Positions 31,081 to 39,865 of a stretch of DNA of 64,000 nt are shown piece by piece. The notes beneath the pieces were generated by a model, which saw only the letters and a program-made list of their open reading frames with translations, was not told the origin of the DNA and did no database searches. The position numbers were made by a program, and so were the translations under genes. Position 1 is the first letter of the stretch. Every line of letters starts with the position of its first letter. Source of the stretch: Corallochytrium limacisporum (Eukaryota; Opisthokonta). Location: assembly GCA_002811645.1 (NCBI GenBank), contig PDIP01000021.1, forward strand, positions 18,723 through 82,722, read 5' to 3'.

Positions 31081-33477
31081 TCAATTGCCGTACGGGGGAG
31101 GCGGTCTCTGTGGGTTGTCCTGTTGGGGAGGCTGCTGCCCTGGATGACGCGGTGGTGCGCCTGTGGGTGCCATGTACGCGCCCATCGCCCGGGGCGGCAG
31201 TGGAGGTCCCGCACCTGAGTGCTGAGCGTTCTGCTGCAACGGTGTGGTTGGCTGTGAATGCGATTGCGGCATGCCTCCACCAGCGCTATTCAAGTGAATC
31301 TGCGGCTGCGAGTTGGTGCGCGGACTGTTGTAGAGGGCATCACAATTATCGCAGCGGCATCCCGCCGGATGGACCGCACCACCATTGTCTAGAGGGCGGT
31401 GGTTGGCCGTAGGCGGTGCATGGTATGACTCGAGAGCGTAGTCCGGCGTGTAGCTGCGCGCCTTGGCTGATGTGCCCTGGGCCGCATACAGTCCGGAAGA
31501 GTCTGCTGCGTTACCATTCGGCGAGTACATGCCCTGCTGCTGCGGATGTGACTGGTAGTGAATGGGCATCGCACCGTCTACTGACGAACGACTGTACGCG
31601 CTCGGCGGTGTACCGTGGTAGCCAGGACTATGTCCAGGAATCTCCTGCCCTCCGTAAGCGACGCTGTGTCGGGCCCGGCCCTGGCTCAAGCTGTGGCGAT
31701 GGTTCGGTGTCACGTTGCTGTTGTGCCGTGGAACGCGTTCGTTGCTCGTGCCCATGGTGGCTGCAAAGTCAGCACTCGGATGACGTTTGTGCCCGTTTGT
31801 ACGGCGGGTCGGGGTCTGACTTCGGCTGGCCAGAGTGCGCATTGCGGCCTTCAGTCCAGAGCCACGGCCAGCGCTTGTGCTTGGTCCTTCGTCCGCGCCC
31901 ATGGGCTGGCTGCTGCGCCTAACACCGCTCTCCCCGAACGGATTGCCGGCCATATTGGTGCCCGTGAGCTTGGATTCGGGAATGATCTCGGGCGGTAGCG
32001 CAGCAGGCACCGCTTGGCCCCCTAGACAAAGGTGGATCAATGTCATAGCAATGCCAAATTCATCGACGTCCAGCTTACCGTCACGATCCATGTCTGCGAG
32101 GGCCCAGATCTGCCGCAGCTCGTTGCTGCTCAGCCCGGACGCAGCCATCAGTTCCTTAAGTGCGTGGCCAGCCAGCTTGCCGTTGGAAGGGTTCATTTCG
32201 TTGAAAAGTGTGGCCCACGCGGCAAGGTCTCGCGCCATCCAGATACTCTCTGGATTCTGCGCCACACTGCTCGGGAGCGAGCTGGACGAAGGCAGTTCCT
32301 CCATCAGGGCCGCCACGTTCTTGCTGAGCATCTTATCAACGTTGGCAATCATACGTTCATTGACCTTTTGGAATTTTCGGAAGTCGTAATCCCTTAGCAT
32401 CTCCTGGTATTTCTCCACGTCCGGCATGGAACCCGCAGGGATATGGAATTGGCGCTGGATCTTGAGAAATTCAGTGCGGAGGTCCTCGATTAGCTTGGCC
32501 TGGGCCTTTTCCTTACCAAACATTGCCGGCATCTGTTGCTTAAGGTGACCTATGATACAGGCATGGACCTTGGCCAGGCGCGCCCGTTTGACGAATTCGT
32601 TGATCTTGCGCACAGCAGCGTCCCGAGGCAGGCCATAGAGATGGGTGAACAGATCCTCACGTTCTTGATCAAAAAGGGCTGCGTTGTCTTGGTTCACATA
32701 CTCGTTCTCCCAGAACGAACCAATGTACACCCGTACGACCTCCGGGACTGGCATCACTTTGCCCAGGCTCCACATCAGAGCACCATATACCCGCATCAGC
32801 TGCTGACTGCTGACCAAATCTGCCTTATTGAGAATAACTTTGACCTTGTCGTCATGCCCACGGAGCTGTTGGATACACCGCTGAAACTCGTCGCTTATGT
32901 CCAGCTTGTAGGCATCAAACAAAAGCAGGATTAGGTCACTGCGCTCAGCGAACCACTTGATCACACCCGTGAAGTCGTAGTTGCGTCCGATGCGTTGCTT
33001 CTCACCCGAAAGAATACCCGGAGTGTCAATGAACGTAAAGTCTTCCAGCACAGGACAGTTGGCCTCGCTGACTTGGAAACGGCTCAGGAAGCTTGCACCG
33101 TATCTCGCCAAACCACGAAAGGGTTTGTCCGGTTGAATGGTGGCTGCTGATCCCGGCACGACCCGGTCTTCTGATCCGTGCATCACGGCGAGGAACCGGT
33201 CTGTAGTGGGCTCTGGCCCAACGTGGATACCAGGGTAGTCACGTCCTAGTATATAGCGGATAAAGCTAGTTTTACCCGTTGAATACTGGCCGATCAACAG
33301 GACCGTAGGTTTGGATTCGAAATCCGCCTCGCTGAGCAGAGGAGAGTGGAACCCATGGAATAAATACTGTTCTTCCAATGGTTGTAAATTCTTCTTGTAC
33401 AGCTTCTTCAGCCCGTCTACAACCTTGCTGTAAAGGAACGGATTCCGTTCCTCACCGCGTTTGGCTTCGGGTGCCAT
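31081..33477 (-). CDS. EHD-family dynamin-like ATPase with long C-terminal tail
   Basis: 798 residues from the ATG at 33477 (MAPEAKRGEERNPFLYSK), which fits the EHD N-terminus; an upstream in-frame ATG at 33552 adds 25 unrelated residues. The nucleotide-binding P-loop GQYSTGKT is at 63-70, with the DTPG motif of the dynamin-like domain further on. Helical domains follow to about 420. The EH domain (about 430-515) has a calcium-loop motif DMDRDGKLDVDEF. Unusually, the protein does not end there but continues for about 280 residues, rich in Pro, Gln, Ser and His, with a CRCDNC cluster and a terminal PPPPYGN. NPF motifs at 12-14 and just after the EH domain could bind an EH domain. EHDs remodel endosomal membranes. 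Confidence 0.94.
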   Translation of the reverse strand: MAPEAKRGEERNPFLYSKVVDGLKKLYKKNLQPLEEQYLFHGFHSPLLSEADFESKPTVLLIGQYSTGKTSFIRYILGRDYPGIHVGPEPTTDRFLAVMHGSEDRVVPGSAATIQPDKPFRGLARYGASFLSRFQVSEANCPVLEDFTFIDTPGILSGEKQRIGRNYDFTGVIKWFAERSDLILLLFDAYKLDISDEFQRCIQQLRGHDDKVKVILNKADLVSSQQLMRVYGALMWSLGKVMPVPEVVRVYIGSFWENEYVNQDNAALFDQEREDLFTHLYGLPRDAAVRKINEFVKRARLAKVHACIIGHLKQQMPAMFGKEKAQAKLIEDLRTEFLKIQRQFHIPAGSMPDVEKYQEMLRDYDFRKFQKVNERMIANVDKMLSKNVAALMEELPSSSSLPSSVAQNPESIWMARDLAAWATLFNEMNPSNGKLAGHALKELMAASGLSSNELRQIWALADMDRDGKLDVDEFGIAMTLIHLCLGGQAVPAALPPEIIPESKLTGTNMAGNPFGESGVRRSSQPMGADEGPSTSAGRGSGLKAAMRTLASRSQTPTRRTNGHKRHPSADFAATMGTSNERVPRHNSNVTPNHRHSLSQGRARHSVAYGGQEIPGHSPGYHGTPPSAYSRSSVDGAMPIHYQSHPQQQGMYSPNGNAADSSGLYAAQGTSAKARSYTPDYALESYHAPPTANHRPLDNGGAVHPAGCRCDNCDALYNSPRTNSQPQIHLNSAGGGMPQSHSQPTTPLQQNAQHSGAGPPLPPRAMGAYMAPTGAPPRHPGQQPPQQDNPQRPPPPYGN

Positions 33478-35586
33478 GGTTAGTGTGATAGGACCAACTA
33501 AATTTGCTAAGTCTCTGTTGGTTTGTGTCGTAAGTGTAAGGAATCCTCCCAACTTACGTCTTCATATTGGCATAAGCGAACGGATCATTTGTCATTTCTT
33601 TAAGAGTGGCCCTACAGTCTTCGATTATCGCCCTTTAGGTCTAACGAACCTCTGGACTTCTGAACGTACGCCACATCGTCTATAACAACGTGTCCGGTCC
33701 GTCCACTTCGCACCAAAGTAGCCTATCAGATCTCAAACGATGCAAAAAATCCACCATTCCACAACACCAAGAGGGCCTCCCGGCACACTGGATTAGTTCC
33801 AACAGTTGATGCCGCACTCTGTTTTGAAACGCAAACAGACGAAGTTACGCCGCAATGCCTAACTGTTTTGATTGCCTAGCAAATCAGACACAAACGCTCT
33901 CGGGGCCCGGACACAAGAGACCGCCCAAACCAAGAGCGCCACAGCTCTCAACTTCCCCTCCCGGAAGAGGGAAGGGCCCCCTGGGGAGGAGGGTGGGCCG
34001 GCACCGAGACTCCCGGGGGGGTGTCCCTTCGGCCGGTGCCAGAGAACGCGATCGGCAGAGACCCGGAGGCCGAGAGAGGCCAAGATAGAATGCTCCGCCA
34101 GAACGGCTGGGACAGGGGGCTTTCCCGGGGTCTCGCGTTCATACATTCACTACCGCGCAAGCCGTGCGCGCCAGTTTGAAGGCCTTCTCTCCCTTGTTCT
34201 TTTTTCTATTATGGCTGAGGTATGTTTCCTTCCATTTCTGCCCCCCTTTCGATGGCCCAACCGTTCGTTGGTGCCCGCTCGCAAACATAGAGCGTCGTTC
34301 CCGGGAGGAGGGAGGGGGGTAAATTCATCCGAGAGCTTGGAGTTGGGGGAAGCGGCCACAGTGGCTTTTTTCCCCTTTTACCCTTTTTTTCGCCTCGGGG
34401 TTGTCTCTTGTGTGTTTTAACTTTGGAAAAATTTGTGCAAGATACTTTACACAACCCCACCCTCCCTTTCCAAACTATTCCGTCATTTCTCTCCAAATAT
34501 ACCGCACTTGACGCAAACCTCTAACATTTCTTTCTCGCTTCCGCCGGGCTCTTTTTCCCGGTCTTCCCTTTCGGCCGAGTTTGCCTTTTGTGTTCCCCCC
34601 CCCCCCCCCCGGGGGGCGGGACGGGGGAAACCGGTGCGCTACGGACAAACTCACCCATTTTCTTTCGTTTGGTTGCCGGTGCTTTTTGGCAAAAGAACCT
34701 TGGGACAACCGGGGTAACAGCCCTGCCTCGAATGGTTTGCTCGAGGCCGTGGACCCCGCATCCAGCACCGCAAGGCGGGTCGCGGCGGGTTGCGGGCCTA
34801 TTTCAAAAATTAAGTATATGTTATTATAGATCTTATATGGAATCTTACTTAGTTATCAGGAGCCGTATCCATTTTTTAAAGCTTCATTTCTTCTCCTTGA
34901 TTTTAATTGTGGAAAAAACGTATATTAAATTCAGAACCCCTTCCCATTAGCGACGGGAGCCAAGCGGGCGTAAAAGAAACAGAGGTTTCCAGCCAAAAGG
35001 AACCACTCGGGCACCACTCCTTGGCTGTAACACGGGACCCCCACCCCGGGGGAGGGTGTTGGAAATAAAGTTTCATACATTTCCCATACTGAAGCAGTTT
35101 GGTAGCGGTCACGATACCTCCCTATCTCTTGGCGCTTAAACCCCATGTCGTGAGTTGAGTTGCTGTGCGGTCGGCAATGAAGGGGCACTGCGTAGGGATG
35201 AAACTTGAGTCCAAATAGAAACCATCTCATGTCTGCACGCAGGGCGAGCAACCCATTTCGGAAGAACAGGACCACTGAAGTGAGGCAACAACACAGAACA
35301 TTTTGCGCATCACCCCATGGCTGAAGCCAAGAGAACGAATTAGGCTGCGAGTTATACAGGCTCTAGCGTGAAACCGCAATTGAAGTCTGTCTTAGCGGGC
35401 GTGTGCATCAGGCGAGCTGCAGGTATTTGGTAGGCTGGAGACCTCAATCTCAAGAGTCAGGATACTCACGGACCAGGAACGCGATTAAAGAAAAAGAAAC
35501 ATCACTCAGGCATAATACATAGGCTTAAAGACTGGATCTGAAGCCAAGCAAGGTAAGAGTTACCAGAGTTACACAGCAATTAGACA
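33478..35586. other. divergent intergenic region, EHD / Mff-like, GC-tract rich
   Basis: 2.1 kb. Contains GC-rich sequence at 33950-34030, T/C-rich runs at 34200-34560, a C16-G6 palindrome at 34595-34620 and a CCCC-GGGGG palindrome near 35037-35055. Long frames here are GC-tract artefacts. No gene recognised. Confidence 0.5.
34595..34620. repeat. C16/G6 palindromic tract
   Basis: Sixteen C (34595-34610) run directly into GGGGGGCGGG. Another member of the C/G palindrome set, intergenic. Confidence 0.7.
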
Positions 35587-36135
35587 ATGAATATGATGGA
35601 CAGTCCCTCAGCGTTTGAGAGTCCCAAGAAATCTCTGCGGGAACAGATGGTTGTCCCTGACCGCCTAATGGTGGACCACCTGCATGGATCGGTAAGTACA
35701 GGCCGTCGCAGGCCCTTGCGACACCCCAGGTCTGCCAGTGTCAGCACAGACAAGTACTACTACTCCCACACTATCACACCGCAGCATAGTGAACGTCCTC
35801 GCAGTCCAGAAGTCTTGGATCAGGCCACTCGTGGGTGGTTCGACGGACTGCCGATTGAGTTTAGAAACCACATCAGCCGACAGAGCGAGCAATTTAGTGG
35901 TGGCAAGGACAGCCACAGTGGTCTTAGGGCCATTGTGCCCATGAGCGAGAGCTTCTGGGTAGATGAGGTGCCTTCTGACCAACAGAGGACTGTACATCAG
36001 GAACTACTGAACCTGAACGCGCGGGTGAAGAAGTTGGAAAAGGAACTCGAAGATAACAGTAAAACTATGGGGTTTCTGAAGATTGCTGTGGCCGCATTGA
36101 TTCTGCGGGCAGTACTGAAGGGATTATGGCTGTAG
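35587..36135 (+). CDS. tail-anchored protein, mitochondrial fission factor (Mff/Tango11)-like
   Basis: 182 residues. Near the N-terminus, REQMVVPDRLMV (18-29) resembles the conserved RMRVPERLKV repeat of animal Mff. The middle is polar, with several SP sites. Residues about 138-158 form a short coiled coil with heptads (LLNLNARVKKLEKELED). Residues about 160-182 are a hydrophobic tail anchor with almost nothing after it. This order (short motif, disorder, coiled coil, tail anchor) is that of Mff, which recruits the dynamin Drp1 to mitochondria and peroxisomes. The similarity is short, so the assignment is tentative. An unrelated tail-anchored protein is the alternative. Confidence 0.5.
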   Translation: MNMMDSPSAFESPKKSLREQMVVPDRLMVDHLHGSVSTGRRRPLRHPRSASVSTDKYYYSHTITPQHSERPRSPEVLDQATRGWFDGLPIEFRNHISRQSEQFSGGKDSHSGLRAIVPMSESFWVDEVPSDQQRTVHQELLNLNARVKKLEKELEDNSKTMGFLKIAVAALILRAVLKGLWL

Positions 36136-36383
36136 TCTACTACTTTTATCCACATAAATAACCGTTACATTATATACGTCCCATTCAACATCGTAGATTA
36201 TTTTTATTCCAGCGATCTCTCACGGTTTGTTTTGAAAAAGAAGGAAAATGGGACAAATGCCGAGCTATGATACAGCTTGATAACCACACCAATGATCGTA
36301 AAATGTCTTCTTGTTGATGGCACGGAAAACAGGCAATAAAATTTACGAAGGAAGCATGCAGATTTGAACAGACTATTGGCAAG

Positions 36384-36977
36384 CTAACTCATTTGGAGTC
36401 GAATCTTCAAGCTCGAGTCTCCACTGAAGGGCTCGAATTCGAAGGGAACCTCAGTCTGCAGGACTGCTTTGATCGCTGATCCCAGCTTCTTCTGGCGTTC
36501 TGTGTCCTTTCCGTCCCGGCACCACACGGCAATGCGCTCCTCGTTCTTTCTCCGGCTAACGACAGCACCGTTAATCATGTCACTGAAATCATGGTCCTCA
36601 CCAATGAGGAAGAGCATCACGTTCAACCATTTGTCATCAAGATCTTGTGCAGATTTCTTGGGCAGCTTGGCCAGCCAGCGACCGCCTCCTTCGTTGTTGG
36701 GGTCTTCCCACATAGGCAAGATCGGTGTCTTGAACAAATGGAAGTTGCAGGCATGTCCAAGCTCAGAAGCAGCAGGCACGTTGTTGTACATGCCCCAGAA
36801 ATCCTCAACAGTATCGAAAGGCATGACTTTCTTAAGACCCTGTTGGAAAGCGTCCGCGCCGCCCTTTGATTTACCCGTTACCTTGTCATAGAACAACATC
36901 CACTCGTGGGCCAAGGGATGCTTTGTGTATTCTTCGCGATCGTCAAAGATCGTATTTGTCGTAGTAACCTCACTCAT
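36384..36977 (-). CDS. eIF4E: translation initiation factor eIF4E
   Basis: 197 residues. The HPLAHEWMLFYD start, the VEDFWGMYNNV segment (eIF4G-binding Trp), MWEDPNNEGGGRW and the W in ERIAVWCRDG are the recognised cap-binding features. They sandwich the m7G cap between two tryptophans and deliver mRNA to the eIF4F complex. Length is normal for a class I-type eIF4E without a long N-terminal tail. It converges on the Mff-like gene with a 248-bp gap. Confidence 0.95.
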   Translation of the reverse strand: MSEVTTTNTIFDDREEYTKHPLAHEWMLFYDKVTGKSKGGADAFQQGLKKVMPFDTVEDFWGMYNNVPAASELGHACNFHLFKTPILPMWEDPNNEGGGRWLAKLPKKSAQDLDDKWLNVMLFLIGEDHDFSDMINGAVVSRRKNEERIAVWCRDGKDTERQKKLGSAIKAVLQTEVPFEFEPFSGDSSLKIRLQMS

Positions 36978-37492
36978 GATTAATAATTCCTCTATATATA
37001 TATGAAACGGAAGAACCGAAGTTTCTTTAGATAAATGTCGTCCGGTGTAATAGTCGTCCCTAAATATATCGCTGTGTTTGGCGGATAACTAGTAAGTTTT
37101 TCATTCACTCTGATCCTGTAGCTTAAGTGATTAAATACTAAGAAAAGCAATTGTAATTTCAAAGTCTAGTCCTAAACTTGCATGGCGGGTGGCTCACAAA
37201 GTAAAACCTAATCAATGCTTCAGGTCCTCCCATTGCACAGCACAACACAACCTCGACAGCCACACTTCGTTCCCCACCACGGGGCCCCCCTCTATGCACA
37301 CACACGGTCGCCACCTTTGCTATGCCTTTGGAAGTGGTGGGTACCAGATCCAACCCCACCCCTCCCCCCCACACACACCCCACGGGACGCGGAGACCCAA
37401 AACAGCCCATGCAGCCCCCACCGAAGTGGCAGCAGCAGCCTCTGTAACGTGTGCCGTGTCCCCCGACATTTAACTTTCCCGGCTGTGTATCG

Positions 37493-37515
37493 GTGTGTGT
37501 GTGTGTGTGTGTGTG
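37493..37515. repeat. (GT)n microsatellite
   Basis: About eleven GT units. Confidence 0.95.
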
Positions 37516-37832
37516 CCGTGTACCTCCGACGAATGGAAAAATGGCCCTCGTCTTCCGTGGCTTAGGTGGAAAAGTTTATTCCCATGTGATTGTTCTTCCC
37601 CCCTTCGGGAGTTGGCTGGTCGGAAGAACCGTTGGATGAATGCCATAGTGAATGTATCGGAAGGAAGAAAATGCACTTGGGATTTGACCCCGGAGGGGGG
37701 GGGCCAGGTCAGGATGCGAATCGGCCATATAGGCCCACGGGCTTCAAGGACTGAAGACCTCATTTCACAATTTATGGCCAGGACAGAGGCATTCGAACTC
37801 GCGGTCGGGGGGAGGCCCATCTCTGTCCCATT

Positions 37833-37843
37833 GGGCGCGAAAA
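37833..37843. promoter_or_regulatory. E2F-type site upstream of DNA primase
   Basis: GGGCGCGAAAA reads TTTTCGCGCCC on the minus strand, containing the E2F octamer TTTCGCGC. It lies 216 bp before the primase ATG. Primase is a known S-phase target of E2F/MBF-type regulation in other opisthokonts; control here is inferred. Confidence 0.45.
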
Positions 37844-38058
37844 CTCAGAAACCTCGGGAGGGGGGTGAAAAGGAAGCTCAACCGCTGTGCTAAGTCATCT
37901 ATGTGGGTGTGCGTGTGATCGGCCTTGGCAAGATATGGTTATTGGGAGGTACTTAGTACCATCCCATATTGGTATGTGAGCGCAATGAGCTCATGTGGAA
38001 TACATCACAGCAGGACTGTATCTTTGGTTGACTTCGGAATTAGGATAACAGAAGAACA

Positions 38059-39513
38059 ATGGCGCCGGTCCCAGAGACACCCACGGATTCGGGATCCAAC
38101 GCTGGAATTCAGAAGGCTATGCGGATCGATGCGGGTGATAGAGACGCAGAGAAGAAAGACTCGACTGTGGATAATGCCGGAGTAGATAATTGGGGTACCC
38201 TCCTGGGGGGAAAAATAGTCGAGGGACATCCTGAATTTGCCCGCGTTCTGAGCGTCTACTACAAGCGCCTTTTTCCCTTTGCCAAGTACTACCAATGGCT
38301 CAACTATGGAGGACAGACCACAGACAATGGCGACTCTGTGTTCAGCCACAGAGAATTCAGCTTCACCAAGGAAGGCGATATCTATACTCGTTACAAGAGC
38401 TTTAATGACGCGACCGAGATGCGTGACGCCATTATCGAGCTCAATCCTTTCAAAATCGATTTGGGTGCCATTTTCACCCAGCCGCCGAGCATGAAATACA
38501 CAATCCAACCGGGTGCATTCTACCCAGTGCAGAGAGAATTGGTCTTTGACATCGATATGACCGATTACGACGAGGTACGCACCTGCTGTGAGGGAGCCAC
38601 AGTATGCAAGAAATGCTGGAACTTTATGACCCTGGCTCTAACCATTCTCGACGAGGGACTGGAACAGGATTTCGGTTTCAAGAATCGTCTTTGGGTCTAC
38701 TCGGGTCGTCGTGGTATCCATTGCTGGGTCAGTGATCGACGGGCGCGTCAGCTGTCGCAGGACGGGCGCAGTGCGGTGGCTGAATACCTCCATATTGTCC
38801 GCGGTGGTGAGCAGCAGAAGAAGAAGGTCACTCTCACACAACCCTTACATCCTCACGAGGAAAGGTCAGCGAAACACATCAAAGACTGTTTTGTAGAAAA
38901 TATTCTGAAGGAACAAGGTCTACTAGACCACAAGAAGCACATGGATTTGATCTTGGAGCTGATTCCTGTCACGGAGGTCCGGGAAACCGTTCAGGCCAAC
39001 TGGAAAGAGGGCTTAAGTAGTTCCAAGAAGTGGGACCTCTTCGTTGCTGTCATCGAGGGGTTTGCGAGCAGTGACAAGCTACCCAAACCGAAGCGAGATG
39101 CTCTTAAAGTACTGCCGTTGGAAATCATGTTCCAGTATGCATATCCACGCCTGGATATCCATGTGTCCAAAGGTATGAATCATTTACTGAAGAGTCCCTG
39201 GGTTGTGCACCCAAAGACAGGCCGCGTCTGTGTGCCCATCGATCCTAAGAGCGCAGCTGACTTTGATCCAACCACTGTGCCAACTATCAGCGACTTGCTG
39301 CAGCAAATTGAGGAGCTGAAAAGCACTCCAGGTCTTGTGGACAACATGGATGACAGCGAAGAAGGCCAGAAACTGTGGGAGAAGACTGATCTTAAGCCAT
39401 ATGTTGAGAACTTTAACCGTTTCCTACGCGGCTGCGCAGCAAGCCAGAAGGGTTTTAAGGCCGAAGATCTCGACAACCGCGACCGCAAGGCCGCCATGGA
39501 TGTGGATTTTTAG
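38059..39513 (+). CDS. PRIM1: DNA primase small (catalytic) subunit
   Basis: 484 residues. The YYKRLFPFAKYYQWLNYG start, FSHREFSFT segment, ELVFDIDMTDYD catalytic aspartates, zinc-binding CCEGATVCKKCW and SGRRGIHCWVSD motif are all diagnostic of the eukaryotic/archaeal p48/p49 primase subunit. It synthesises the RNA primer within the polymerase alpha-primase complex. Length is slightly above the usual 410-450 because of an N-terminal polar extension of about 45 residues. An E2F-type site lies 216 bp upstream. Confidence 0.96.
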   Translation: MAPVPETPTDSGSNAGIQKAMRIDAGDRDAEKKDSTVDNAGVDNWGTLLGGKIVEGHPEFARVLSVYYKRLFPFAKYYQWLNYGGQTTDNGDSVFSHREFSFTKEGDIYTRYKSFNDATEMRDAIIELNPFKIDLGAIFTQPPSMKYTIQPGAFYPVQRELVFDIDMTDYDEVRTCCEGATVCKKCWNFMTLALTILDEGLEQDFGFKNRLWVYSGRRGIHCWVSDRRARQLSQDGRSAVAEYLHIVRGGEQQKKKVTLTQPLHPHEERSAKHIKDCFVENILKEQGLLDHKKHMDLILELIPVTEVRETVQANWKEGLSSSKKWDLFVAVIEGFASSDKLPKPKRDALKVLPLEIMFQYAYPRLDIHVSKGMNHLLKSPWVVHPKTGRVCVPIDPKSAADFDPTTVPTISDLLQQIEELKSTPGLVDNMDDSEEGQKLWEKTDLKPYVENFNRFLRGCAASQKGFKAEDLDNRDRKAAMDVDF

Positions 39514-39865
39514 TTTTGACTGCTATCGTAATAGACAATGACAACAGAGCGGACTGAACACACCAATGAATGCTTGAAACGATCCGCTGAAATGCAGCAG
39601 TGGTTTACTCGGTTTTTCCCGCCCTCCCCCCCCCTCGCCTCATCGTTCGGACGGGAAGGATGCCCCCCTCAGTCTCCAGGAGCGATCTGTGGCCGCTCCT
39701 TATGAAACCCTTGCAGCGGCTGCGGCTACGCACACCGTTGGAGGTACTTTAAGGCACACGAATAATCAGCATGGTGAAGATATAAACATATGTTTAACTA
39801 ACAGAAGGTTTCTATAGCAATGAAAATTGTAAGCAAATCAATATGTACCTAATGGTACGCAAGAA
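39514..39865. other. intergenic region, primase / HEAT protein
   Basis: 352 bp. A C-rich tract (39620-39634) overlaps an E2F octamer TTTCCCGC (39616-39623), 243 bp upstream of the next ATG. Nothing else seen. Confidence 0.4.

Larger units (their letters stand above)
36978..38058. other. divergent intergenic region, eIF4E / primase
   Basis: 1.1 kb. Has a (TA)5 run near 36993, CCACCCC-type runs (37352-37380), a GT microsatellite (37493-37515), a CCCC-GG-A-G-tract near 37690, and an E2F-type site (37833-37843). No gene recognised. Confidence 0.5.
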
